From Culex pipiens pallens (Eukaryota > Arthropoda > Insecta > Diptera > Culicidae): a DNA stretch of 64,000 nt. Below the pieces are notes generated by a model, which was not told where the DNA came from, ran no database searches, and saw nothing but the letters and a program-made list of their open reading frames with translations. How positions within the stretch are numbered: position 1 is the stretch's first letter; each line of letters starts with the position of its first letter. Where the stretch lies: contig NC_068939.1 of the NCBI RefSeq assembly GCF_016801865.2, forward strand, positions 181,876,034-181,940,033, read 5' to 3'. This document shows, piece after piece, positions 34,851-46,424 of the stretch. A program made the translations under genes and the position numbers.

Positions 34851-35925
34851 AAATTTCAAATTTAAAAATAATATATACGTTTATGCTAAGTTCTTGTATA
34901 TCCCATCGTCTGATAAGAAGAGTTCAATCCCTTAAATTGCCCTTTTTGTTACGTTTTTTCTCCAAGGTAAATAGTTTTAATCACTCTTCCAGCGATTGCG
35001 TCGATTTTTTTTGCTCAAAACCTTCAAGAGAAAAATCCGTTTTTCCTTGTAGTACATTAATCTTACCCTGCGAATGGTCCTTCCAATGGTGCATAAGCCA
35101 ACCCTTTCAACCAAGGGGAGGCCGAAACCCTTCCCAAACCGAATAAAGCATAAACTTTTTTTTCGCTCTCTCTCTCCTTGCTGCTGCAACCATCCCGATG
35201 ACGTCTGGTTTCGCTGTCTTTTTACGGGATCGTGCCTATGCATAAGCAAAATTCATAATCAACGCAGGGCCACTTGCTGCAGCTTCGACTCCCGAAGGAA
35301 GTAAAACAAAAAAAACCGTTTGGCCACCAAAAAAGATCACTCTTTTTTACAACCCTTTTTTTCGTGTGTCGCTTCTCTCGGCTGCGGCCCCTCTGGAACC
35401 GATATGGGCGGATCTGGACATGGTTATAAATATGCGTATTTTTGTTAATCTCTGCTGCTCTGCACCCTGGTTCTTGGTGAGAGTCTATCGGAGAGTTGAC
35501 CCTTTCACCTAGAAGGAGAGGTTTCTGAGGGGTTTGCGTGAATATTCACTGTACTTTTTTACGACTCTTCCAGCACTCTCGGGAAGATTATCTGCGACCC
35601 GGTTTGGAGGACTGAAGGAAGGGGAGCGTTTCCAGATGTAGATTTCTTGTTCAATAATAATTTTGGAAATATTTACAATTTTTGTCATACATATTTTTTT
35701 ATCTGTTCAAATTCTGTTCATCCCTAACTTTCTACCTTTATTATCTTTTTTGCTTTTTTTTAATTTCAAAAAATTTGTTGATGTTCCACTTTTAAAGGGA
35801 TAAGGGAAATTCTCCACGATGTCACCAAATAAATTTGGTTGGAATTAGATTGTTTTTGAGAAATTCAATAGTCTTAGGCGTAACCAGTTAGTCACGACTA
35901 TTAATACCAAAAAAAAATTATTTAA
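34851..35925. other. Unique island, no supported gene
   Basis: Mixed composition to about 35640 and A+T-rich after. Short overlapping frames at 34880-35300 resemble nothing known. Confidence 0.5.
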
Positions 35926-35929
35926 TAGT

Positions 35930-36340
35930 GCTTAAAAATACATATGATATTCTTATTTTTTAATTCTAAAGTATTCACAAACATTAAATTATTACGTTCA
36001 ATTAAAATAAAAAAGCAAAATGTTCGTAATATGATAAAAATAAATTTTAAAGGGAGTATTTTATAACCATTTACAATAATTTTAAAGCATTGATTGAATG
36101 GATTTACAAACTAATTTTACCTGCTCTTAGTGGAAATTTTCCTATGAATCAGAAATTCGGATATTTTTCGATTTAAATTTATTTTCGTGAAGAATGTCAT
36201 GAAAATTTGGGAGAACTAAACAATTTTATTTATCAACATTTTCGAAATTATAGTTGACTAATTTTTTAAGCCTTCCAACATTTGTTGAAGAATAACTCTC
36301 GAAGTGCTTTGAACACACTCACACATTCACACATTTCGAC
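35930..36340 (+). repeat. Third, strongly diverged copy of the 10-kb repeat
   Basis: TTTACCTGCTCTTAGTGGAA, GAATGTCATGAAAATTTGGG and TATAGTTGACTAATTTTTTA follow the same order as 10660-10830. Substitutions are frequent, suggesting an old copy. Confidence 0.55.
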
Positions 36341-36440
36341 ATTTTTAATCCAACGCAGATGAAAATGACCAAACTAAATGTTTGTAGTCCTTTTAACTGC
36401 TGGGTTCGACTTGAAACTCATAGTATCCATGGGCTTGCTA

Positions 36441-36774
36441 CACGGAAAAAAGCGTGCGAGAAATTCGTGAATAATTTGATTCATAATTTCGTGTTAATTT
36501 TCATGAATTAACGAATTTTATTCTATTTTATTAATTTTAAAATAAACCATCAAAATATTCCCGAACTCATGAATATTTTTCACGACTGCATGCATTCATT
36601 TCATGAAACACGTTTACGAGTGAAATCGGTCATGGAAAGTCATCAATATTTATTCACGACTCCTGGATAATTCGTGCCCAATTTTCATAGTTCTAAAATT
36701 CGTAAAGTAAAAATCGCGATATTCCGCGTTTTCATACTACAATTTACATGATTTCCGGAACACTTTTTTCCGTG
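36441..36774. mobile_element. TA-flanked MITE with CACGGAAAAAAG tips
   Basis: CACGGAAAAAAG at 36441 and CTTTTTTCCGTG ending at 36774 are perfect 12-bp inverted tips. TA is present on both sides (36439-36440 and 36775-36776). The 334-bp interior is rich in TTCATGAAT motifs. It is Tc1/mariner-like by its target duplication and has no coding sequence. Confidence 0.75.
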
Positions 36775-37739
36775 TAGGTGCCACTGACACTGAGAGAACT
36801 CATTTACCACAAATAGGCAATTCATGAAGAAATGAGCCTTTGTCTAATTTTTTGTCTTTGTCATTTTTCATACATATTGGCAGCAGTCCTTACAAAAATT
36901 ATATTTAAAAATTGAAAAATATGTATCTTTTGAAGAGACTACACTGTAAAAACTTGCTATCTGGATAATAATTGTGCTGATTTGAACATCACCAAAAAAA
37001 TCCAAAGAAATCATGATTTTCATTTTCTTTTCTTTCTAGAAAATTGAACAACGTGCAAAAAAATGAAGAACAAAGGGCAAAAAAGTTAAAATCGGTTTTT
37101 CATATGGACCAAACCTAGTTTTCTGCGCGCTTGGTAGTTTAAGTGTTATCCAAGTTATATGTTTTGAAAAATAATGAGATTTTTTAAAGAAATCTTTAAA
37201 AGGTTAACAAGCTTTTTTTATTTAATTTTTTAATGTAAAATCATATTCTTTCCAAGTTGTCCCATTTCCGGAACTTTTTGAAAAAGGCGCAATTTTTAAA
37301 TGTTCAAAAGTAGTGTCCATGTGTGTCCATTTTTTTTCTTCTCTTCATTGTTGTTACGGCCTTCGATTGCTGAGATATGACCATTCAAAGATAAAGATTT
37401 TTTATCCGATATTTCTCCGGAATTAATGCTCCGATTCTCAAGTGGTCCTAAATTGTTATTTTTTAAATTTTAGACCCTTTTAAAAAGCTTTTCTTGATAA
37501 TAAAATTTTAAAATAATTTTTATTAAAAAGAGCAAAAAAATTCTCGGCTTTCGGAAAATATTATTCATTAGTATAAAAAAAGTAAGATTTGACGAAAACA
37601 AAAGTAATGACGAAAACAACTTTTTGCGGTACTGTTTATCGAAAATTTAAAAAAAAACATTTTTTTTTGTTAGTGAAACCAAACATATTAAAAATGATTT
37701 TAAACGCAGAAGAATGTATTTTAAATTCAGTTCAGCTGA

Positions 37740-37855
37740 TTGCACTTAAAATTCCATTGAAATTTCGAAGTTTTTGAAAAAAATGTTTTTGCCTCCCGAT
37801 TTTTCAGACCAAATTGAAGGGGGTGGCCAAAACTTTTGAAAATATTTGTACCAGC
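37740..37855 (-). mobile_element. Fragment of the 329-794 MITE family
   Basis: In reverse complement it carries GGCTGGTACAAATATTTTC, the C-rich stretch, AATTTGGTCTGAAAAATC and GGGAGGCAAAAA, which is the left half of the family consensus. Confidence 0.55.
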
Positions 37856-40014
37856 CTAAACAAAATGAAGTGAAATTGTCATTTTTTATTTATGTTAAGA
37901 AATACTTTTTTTTATCATAGTCAAAGTTTTTCGATGACACCAAAAACGGTGGAATAAATTTGCTTCGTCATTTTCGATTGTGTATTTAAGTATGTAATTA
38001 AAATTTATTTTTAAATTGTACTACTCAATGTTTTTTTAGAAATTTCTTTTTTAACTGTTAAAATACTATTTTTTCAAGTTGGAACACTTAAATTTGGCTA
38101 TCCCAGCAACATTTAAACCTTAAGCTTCCTGCATACAGCTTAAATAGACTTTATGGCCTGAATAAAAACTGAATTGTTTCTAAAATAAATATTACCTTTT
38201 TTCAAAGGAATTTTACATCAATTTATGTGGAATATGTAAAATCACGCATAAAAAGAAGTTAATTTATACATTGTTAGAGATAATATTAAAAAGAAAAATC
38301 TAACGCAGATTTTGTCAACATTCCCCGACGTTATATTATCATGATTTTTTAACTGTATATTGATTACAAACAATGGCTCTTGTAGTAAACAATTAACCGC
38401 TCTCCCCTATCACCTACGAACCAGAGCAAACCGTGGACGGATTCACTACTCCGGATGCACTTTGCCATCCCGGAGTCCGTCGCAGCCCCTCGAGAGCGCT
38501 GAGGCCTCTTCCTCCATCGAGTGCGGATATATTTCGTAATTTATGATTTATGTATAGGGACACAGTTTAGCAGCGCTGGAGAACCCGGAGAGCAAAAAAA
38601 CTAGACAAAGTCAGCATGTCACCAAATATAGTATTTTATATAGCAGCTTCCTCCTTCACCTTCGAGGGGACTCTTTTCCCTCTATGCGCAAATGAGGTGG
38701 GCTTTTTCCTGTGGTTTTCGTCGACTTTTTTACGACACATCCAATGTAATTCCTTTTTTTCCTGTTCCCTCCACCCGGAGTGCATTAAAAATATACTCGC
38801 AAAAGCCTCGCAACAAAAATGGCAATTTGTTCGGGCACGGTTCTAAAAAAGTGTTGCACCTTCAGCAAGTGGCGGCCTAAAAGGATTGAATGGCGGAGGG
38901 GCGCGCGCAGATTTTACGAGCTGTGCGATTAGGATTGATGAGATTGTCCGGGATTTTGTGATGAAATTTGCTTCAAGAAAGTGGTTGGCGTTCGGGCTTT
39001 TGTGGCCCGAAGTGAGCCAATCTAAAATTAATTGCGCCCAATTTTGGACCTAATTGGATGAGTTTTTGGTGCGAAAGGTGATAAATCAGAACTAATTTGT
39101 GGCGAGATTTTGTCAGTTGTTCCAAATTTGTACGATTTATCAAAACATTTGCAAGGATGAAGAAACGATGATTCCATTAGCTAACCCATAATCGCTTCCA
39201 AAATGCGCGAGTAGCTACCGAAATCCTTCAGGAAACATCCACAACCGTGTTACCTGCATTTTCAGAACAAATTCACCCAATTACTGACCCCCTCTCTACT
39301 GGAAGAGGGAAAAGGTGAGGTCTAGTGCGAATGAAACAATAATAATAATTTGATATTTCATTCCCAGCATCAAACCCTCGCGGTCACATCCGCACTAACC
39401 GAGCTCTCCGCCAGGAACCAGTTAAAACGCCGAAAGGTAGAAATTGTGAATTTCCCGAGCTCTTTGCAACGGCAAAGTGAATGTTGGTGATGATGATGGC
39501 GAACAACAAATACCTCGTCTTCCCGTTTCGCGTAGGGCTCTCGATTCTTGTCCGGATTTGTGCTGGTCCGTTTTGGGGTGGACGGGACCCAGTTTGACCT
39601 GACTCGCAGAGCTGAGGTTTGCTTTGGTCTCGTTTTTCGAACAAATGCTGTAAACATTGAATCCATACGAAATGATGATTTATCAAAGCAAATCTCACAA
39701 GAATGAGCATTTTAATCTTTTTAAAACTTTGCATGTATATTTTCTATGACTTTTTCTATGATTTATTATCGATTTTGTTTATATCAAATTTTCAAATTCC
39801 TTATTCCAATATTCAAGAGTAGCGAGCGGAATTTGATTCAATGTTTTTTTAAATGTTAACTATAAAAATCTGGAAAAAAATAAAAATTTAATAAAATTAG
39901 AAATCGAAATTAAAAAAAAATCGACAATTGAATAAAATTCAAGACTTGAGAAATGAAAATGAGAAATTTTGTTTCTTTTTGCAATTTAAAAAAAAAACTA
40001 AAAAAAAATACTAT
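37856..40014. other. A+T-rich flank and unique island
   Basis: A+T-rich to about 38390, mixed composition at 38400-39680, then A-rich. The mixed part contains one weak exon candidate (39368-39436, listed separately) and otherwise only short unrecognised frames. Confidence 0.5.
39368..39436 (+). CDS. Weak candidate 69-bp internal exon
   Basis: The sequence TTTCATTCCCAG precedes it and AAAG|GTAGAAAT follows, giving 23 codons in phase 0 with no stop: HQTLAVTSALTELSARNQLK then RRK. The composition is G+C-richer than the flanks. I do not recognise the peptide and cannot tie it to Nup88. A chance acceptor/donor pair is quite possible. It is recorded because it sits in a unique island on the same strand as the Nup88 exon. 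Confidence 0.15.
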
Positions 40015-40124
40015 CGTCATCAGGAGTGACATTGGATCTGAAGGGTGAGATTGGGTCATACAAAAATGCTGAAATTTGTATGACCCAAGCTCACCCCCTA
40101 GACTCTATGTCACTCCTGATGACG
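40015..40124. mobile_element. 110-bp hairpin MITE
   Basis: CGTCATCAGGAGTGACAT at the left pairs with ATGTCACTCCTGATGACG at the right. Inner arms are TTGGGTCATACAAA and TTTGTATGACCCAA. Nearly the whole element is one stem with a short loop near 40068. Confidence 0.8.
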
Positions 40125-40389
40125 GTTTTGGAAATATAAAAAAAACAGAAATAAAAAAAATCAAGAAATAAAAAAAACAAAATTCTTGTCTTTTGAGAAA
40201 TTCAAGAAATTTTAGAAATTATGGAATTGGATCGTAAAAAATTATACAATTCAGAAAATTAAGGAAATTCAAGAAATTGAAGAAATTACAAAAAAAAACA
40301 AGAAATCCTAAAATATAGCAATTCAATTTAATCTAAAAATTCAACAAATTTCAAAAAACAGTAGATTAAGTAAAAAACACTGCAATTTG

Positions 40390-40544
40390 GGGAGCGCTTT
40401 GTTAACGCAATAGGGGGAGGGGGGATTGGAGGACGTGCTCCATACACATTTTTTTTTTTAATTTGTATGGAAATTTTGTTACGAGGGTGGGGTCGGGGTC
40501 TAAAAATCCGTTTTTTTTTAATTACGTAATAAAAGAACGCTCCC
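40390..40544. mobile_element. 155-bp MITE with GGGAGCG tips
   Basis: GGGAGCGCTTTGTTAACGCA at the left and the reverse complement of the right end, GGGAGCGTTCTTTTATTACG, form diverged inverted termini. The G-rich inner stretches resemble those of the MITE at 16241. Confidence 0.65.
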
Positions 40545-41947
40545 TTGGCTAATCCCAGATCCAGAAATTTCAAAAATTAAACAAAACAAGAAAATCAAAA
40601 ATTCAGGAAATGTAATAAAATATCAAAACCATTTTTTTTTTCAATATCTAGAAAGTCTAGAAATTACAGAAACTAAAAAAAATTAAACAAATTCTGAAAA
40701 AATGGAAATTGTAGAAATTCAGTGATTTAATTATTTGAAAATCTGAATCAAAAGAAAAGCAAGGCAAATAAAAATTAATACATCCGGCAATTCAATTAAT
40801 TTACGATTTCTAAAGTTAAACAATTCAGGAAATAACCTTAGAAAAAAAATCAAGAAATTATGGAAATTTGCAAAAATGAGGAAATTAAAGAAATTCAGAA
40901 AATTCTAGAAAATTCTCAAATTCAAAAATCTGAAAAAAAATAAAAAATAAAAAATATTGTTAATTTTAGAAATGAAAGAAATTAAAAAGTTTTAGAAATC
41001 TAAAAAATAAAAAAAATTGAAAACTCGAAAGAAAATCATAAAATTTCAAGCATTAGTTAAAAAAAATAAACAAACAAATTTTAAAAACTCAAAAACATTA
41101 AGTAAAATCTGAAAAAAATGGAAATTTAACAAATTCAGTGATTGAATCATTTTAAAATCTGAAATTAATAAAGGAAAAACAATAAAAAATAAATACATTC
41201 TGAAATTTAATGAAGGTTGGTTTCCAACTATCAAGAATTTCAAACCGATTCAAGATACATACAATTCAGGAAATTCATGAAAAATATCACTAAATAAAGG
41301 AAATTTAAGATTTTTTTTAAATTGAAGAAATTTTATAGTCATCATTATATTCTAGGAAGTTCTAGATATTCAATTAAATCTAAAAATTCAAGAAATCAAA
41401 AAAAAATGAATTCAACAAATGATAAAAAGTTCTTAAAATTTAAAAAATAATAGATAATCAGAAATTTCATAATAAAAAAAAATCCTAAAATTTCAGACAT
41501 TCTTAAAATTTCAAGAAATTTTAATTTTTATGTTAATGAATAATTTCTAGAAACTCAAAACAAAAAGTAAAATATGAAAAAAAGAAAATCAAATAAATTC
41601 ATTTTCGAACGTTAACATCAAACAAAAAAAAACAAAGAAAATTAAAAATAAATACGTCTGGAACTTATGATTTTCAAATTTAAAAAGGAATTCACAAAAG
41701 TAATTTTTAAATAAAAAAATCTAGAAGTTTAAAAACATGGTTTTTAAATTTATAAACCAAATCCAAAACATTTATGGAATTCATGAAATCCAGGTATAAT
41801 AAATATCAATAAATTCAAAAGCAGGAATTAAACTGATAAAATTCAAGAATTTTAATAAATTCATAATATAAAATCATGCAAAATTCATACAACCCAATAA
41901 ATAAATAACACAGGAAAATTAAGAAGTTAACATTATTCTAAAGATTC
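40545..41947. other. Degenerate A/T-rich, cryptically simple DNA
   Basis: Dominated by shuffled GAAATT, AAATTCA and AAAAAA words with no fixed period, continuing the character of 39780-40380. This is probably a decayed microsatellite. No gene. Confidence 0.55.
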
Positions 41948-41969
41948 AAAAGTTGTAAATTTTTTTTAA

Positions 41970-42152
41970 CCTTTGTTGAACTGCACCTCCTTGGGGGGGC
42001 GGTATTGACTTAAAGCAGAGATCTTCAGGGGTTATGCAGTGAGGATGATTAGCTCCCACTACTCATCTGTTGGTTCATTGTGTAACTTCAGCTGATCCGT
42101 CAATAACGGAGTAGCAGCTCATTGGCAGTCAACCATGCTCCTGCTCATGCTC
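41970..42152 (+). mobile_element. Short 5'-truncated retroposon with CATGCTC tail
   Basis: About 20 bp starting AAAAGTTGTAAATTTTTT is repeated on both sides (41948-41969 and 42153-42174, one mismatch and one indel). The insert ends CATGCTCCTGCTCATGCTC, the same kind of tail as the element at 33379. The 183-bp body has no ORF. The different 3' body suggests a related but distinct family. Confidence 0.7.
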
Positions 42153-42917
42153 AAAAGTTGTAGATTTTTTTAAATTTTGCAAAAAATAAATTAAAATATT
42201 ATAAGAATAATCTCGGAATCTCAGAATAAGCTAAAATATAATTTTTTTTTCGTTACTTCATTTGGAAACCATTCTCCGCAGCTACTCACCGTCCACTATG
42301 AGAACGTGCGTTTCGTCCAAAGAACGCTTGCTCGTTTTTCGATGGTGGCCACCACCACCACCGCTTGTTCCTCCTGCGGGGTCCCGGAAGACCGGAAACC
42401 CGACATCGGAAATGGCCAAAAGTCCGGGCACGAGACGAGCGTTCTCGGCAGCAGCAGCAGCAGCAAATTTTCTAGTTAAATTAATTGTAAATTTCGCAAT
42501 TATTATTTTGCGGTTAGGTAAATTAAATATCAGATAATTTCATCGTTTTCTCGTGCTTGTGGATTGTGAGTGAGGAGTCCTGTGCAGGTCGCCTAATTGT
42601 GTTACTCTGTTAGTCAAGATTCGGCACGGTGGAAAAGTTGAATAATGCAATTCAGATTTACTCACCCTAACCGAGAGAGATGGAAATTTATAGATTTCAA
42701 TGCTTATTGTCGAGAACGGGAACCTGGAATTGCTAATACGTTCCTTAGAAAAGAAACTTTCTTCCCAAACTTCTTCCAATTGAACTGCCGGAGCGCCCAA
42801 GTAACAAAGGGCAATTCTTGTCTTTCGAAATCCGCTCCGCTCAAAGAAGCAACTTTTGAAGTCATCTTTTGCGGAAGTCGAAAATATAAAATGCAAATTA
42901 TTAGCCAAAGTTTTTAC

Positions 42918-43044
42918 CTTCAATAAATTTCTCGAAGAAAATCCTTCTCCTCAATCCTTCTGCCATCACCAGCACCACACAGCCGGGAAAGATGAATAAG
43001 AAAGTCCGGAACCTGGGCCAAGTGGTGGCAACTTCGAGCGCCAT
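42918..43044 (-). CDS. Weak candidate first coding exon with signal-anchor-like N-terminus
   Basis: On the minus strand, ATG at 43044-43042 opens 42 codons that end at GAAG|GTAAAAAC. The peptide has a basic/aromatic start and a hydrophobic stretch FLFIFPGCVVLVMA at residues 15-28, then RRR. This could be a signal peptide or membrane anchor. I do not recognise it, no second exon is visible to the left, and overlapping frames of similar length exist here. A chance ORF is the more likely explanation. Confidence 0.12.
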
Positions 43045-43552
43045 GACAATGTCCCGCTCTTTTTGTTCGGATGAACTCTTCCAGAAACTGCATTTCCCAG
43101 AGTGAGTGAGTGAGAGAAAGGGGACAAATGAGCGCAAATGTTCGGAATTTCACCAGCAACCACCAGAAGGGGGGGCGGTTATCTCCAAATTATGGAGCTC
43201 GCAAGCTTTTCAGCAACAATATTTCCTATTATCAACACTGGTAAATTGTTGGACGTTTTATCAAAAGAAAAGCAAGCCAACGAAAAACGAACCGCCCTGC
43301 CCAAAAAAAGAGGTACGACTTGATAAAAAGTTTTTCCTCCCCCCCTGGAGAAAGTGTTGCCAGCGTTGGGCCATGGAGGAGTGAAATTAATTGTCTATAA
43401 TTTAAATTTTTATCCTATCGTAACCGAGCGGAAGTCTTTGGTTGTTGCCGGAAAGAAGTTTACAGCTTCTGGTTTTGCAGTTTTCTTGTCCGGTTGTTGT
43501 TCAGGATCGTGTTTTGGGAGGGGGTGCTAATTTATACCGAATGTATTTGTTG

Positions 43553-43603
43553 CTAATAATATTCTGTGTTTTCTTCTTTCTCTATCTCTCGTTGCAGGTA
43601 AGT
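43553..43603 (+). promoter_or_regulatory. Putative recursive splice (ratchet) site, zero-length exon
   Basis: A CTAAT branch-point-like pentamer (43553-43557) is followed by a pyrimidine tract (TTTTCTTCTTTCTCTATCTC) and then TTGCAG|GTAAGT, with the AG at 43596-43597 and the regenerated donor at 43598-43603. This is the juxtaposed acceptor-donor arrangement known from Drosophila long introns. It lies on the same strand as the Nup88 exon, about 35.3 kb downstream, in non-repetitive sequence. Function is inferred. Confidence 0.5.
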
Positions 43604-46424
43604 TTGCGAGCGGAAAAGATTCGGAAAAGTTTCTCTCCTAGGAGGAACTCTGGGTGTTTCGAGATGCAGAACTGGATGGTAACTTTGGAAATTCTCGAAT
43701 TCCATTACAGTGAGTTTTTTCAATGGCATGCGTATCTTGAACTGAATACCAATAGTTGAAATAGTTTCATACTTCCAAAACAATTAATGTAATTGACCAG
43801 TAAACAAGAAACTTATTTGAAGCAAATTAATTTCTGAACACTTAATTTTGCAAAAACTCTTGACACTTACAAAAACTGCACACACAACAACATATTTTAC
43901 ACCACATCAAAGCTGATCTGGAGCGTTTGGTACGGTATGTCCACGCATCTTTCCTCCCCTGTAGATTCTGTCAAATGTGATCCGTTGACAAAATTCCGCT
44001 TTATTTCTTGTATTACAGTTTTGGCTGTTCTCGGATGTAATGCAATTATTAATATTGACAATTTTGATCAAATTGTTCAAATTTCAGCACAAACAATTCG
44101 AATGAACAAAAGGAACAATAATTTATTTGTTTTTTTATTTTGTACCATTGAACTTATAGTTCAAAAATGCAGTTCTTGCATCTGAATTGAAAATTTTACA
44201 GCTGATATGATTGACAAAATCCGAAAGATTTCTAGTTCCCTGCAACTTTTATTTTTGTCATTCACCGCTCGATAACAGAAGGATTTTTAAGAAATAATTA
44301 AACAAAAACTAGGGAAAATTTGGCAAAAATCTAGTGGTAACGATTTCTTAGAATTTTGTAGTATTTCAAAATATGTTTTCTTGCTTCTGTTTAAAATGTA
44401 TTTTTTTTTTTCATTATTTCAAAAAATTTTTATTAAGGTTTGAAAAAAGACGTTTGGATTTTAACATATTTCAACGATTTTTTATTCTTTCAAAACAATT
44501 TGTTCTTATTTCTGTAAGTTTGCCAGTGTTAAGTTTTATGCGAAAGTTTAAATTCAAACATGTTACGCATGTTAAATTAATTTAATCTTTGAAATATTTT
44601 TTTTCTTGTTGCAGGTATATTTTTTCTAAGAGTTATTTTTTTTTTTTTTGCAAACGACAGCCGTTCTTCGAAAAGATACTGGAAAATAAGTCTAAATTTG
44701 GTGAAACCTATGAAAAATCTATCCATCTTAAAAAAAACCCCATTGCAACTAAAACTACATAATTTTTTTCACAGAAGTTTATTTTTTTCCTTAATTCTAA
44801 AATGCAATGTTTCTCGCCAAAAAATACTCCTATTTTAAGTTATTGGGCATTTTGCTTTTGTTTCGATAGTTATCTTTTCAAATACTTTAAAAAAATCATA
44901 AAACTACGTATTTTCCAAAATGTAGTTCAAATGATTAGGATTTTTTTAGAAATTTCGAAATTAATAATACATTTTTTTGAAAATACTCTTATTTAAAAAA
45001 AACTGTGTATTGTAGAAAAAAATAGTTTTTTTTATTATTGGGTAATCCTCCGCCAACTCACACAGCAGTTGCCCCGAAAAAAGAGGTGTTTTTCCTCTTC
45101 GATTTGCGTGAAACTTTGTCCTAAGGGGTAACTTTCGTCCCTGATCACGAATACGAGTTCCGTTTTTTGATATCTCGTGACGGAGGGGCGGTACGACCCC
45201 TTCGATTTTTGAGCATGCGAAAAAGAGGTGTTTTTTAATAATTTGCAGTCTGAAACGGTGATGAGATAGAAATTTGGTGTCAAAGAGACTTTTATGTAAA
45301 ATTAGACGCCCAATTTGATGGCGTACTCAGAATTCCGAAAAAACGTATTTTTCATCGAAAAAACACTGAAAAAGTTTTAAAAATTCTCCCATTTTCCGTT
45401 ACTCGACTGTAAAAAATTTTGGAACATGTCATTTTATGGGAAATTTAATGTACTTTTCGAATCTACATTGACCCAGAAGGGTCATTTTTTCATTGAGAAC
45501 AAAATTTTTCATTTTAAAATTTCGTGTTTTTTCTAACTTTGCAGAGTTATTTTTTAGAGTGTAACAATGTTCTACAAAGTTGTAGAGCAGACAATTACAA
45601 AAATTTTGATATATAGACATAAGGGGTTTGCTTATAAACATCACGAGTTATCGCGATTTTACGAAAAAAAAAGTTTTGAAAAAGTTACTTTTTGCGTTTC
45701 TCTTTGTTTCGTCGTCCGTGTCTGTCGCGGGTGACCATGAATGGCCATGATCGATGACGACCAACTTTTTCAAAACTTTTTTTCGTAAAATCGCGATAAC
45801 TCGTGATGTTTATAAGCAAACCCCTTATGTCTATATATCAAAATTTTTGTAATTGTCTGCTCTACAACTTTGTAGAACATTGTTACACTCTAAAAAATAA
45901 CCCTGCAAAGTTAGAAAAAACACGAAATTTTAAAATGAAAAATTTTGTTCTAAATGAAAAAATGACCCTTCTGGGTCAATGTAGATTTGAAAAGTACATT
46001 AAATTTCCCTTAAAATGAAATGTTCCAAAATTTTTTACAGTCGAGTAACGGAAAATGGGAGAATTTTTAAAACTTTTTTAGTGTTTTTTTGACAAAGGAC
46101 TTTGTCTTAAAGCTCTATCTGCGGTGTCAATGCAAAAATTTTCGAAAATGTAGCGTTACCGTCGCAAGCCCTCGGCGTGACATTCTGTTTCTGTTGCGTA
46201 GATGCCGTGAAAACTATTTAAGCTAAAAGTTAGCCTCTGGAGGATTTAGTGTCCATCAGACTTTCATCAAAGACGGACCTTACGTTGGGAATTTTATTGC
46301 TCACACACACACACGCAGGTGGTGCACGAACTTGAGAGGAGGTCCAAGAAGTTATTGACGGTAGCCAGAACGGTCACCGGAATACCGAAATTATTGGGAA
46401 CAATTTGGTAGGATATCGGTCATA

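Larger units (their letters stand above)
42175..45039. other. Unique island then A+T-rich repeat-derived sequence
   Basis: 42240-43990 has mixed composition and holds the ratchet-like site at 43595 and a weak minus-strand exon candidate at 42918-43044. 43990-45039 is A+T-rich, with motifs such as AAAACTACGTATTTT that recur at 53500-54560 on the far side of the foldback element. This suggests the foldback inserted into one older repeat. Confidence 0.5.

Noticed and set aside
43442..43759. 105-codon + frame over the ratchet-like site
   Set aside because: The frame crosses the pyrimidine tract and acceptor-donor junction. Its middle is the translation of that tract, so a coding role is unlikely.
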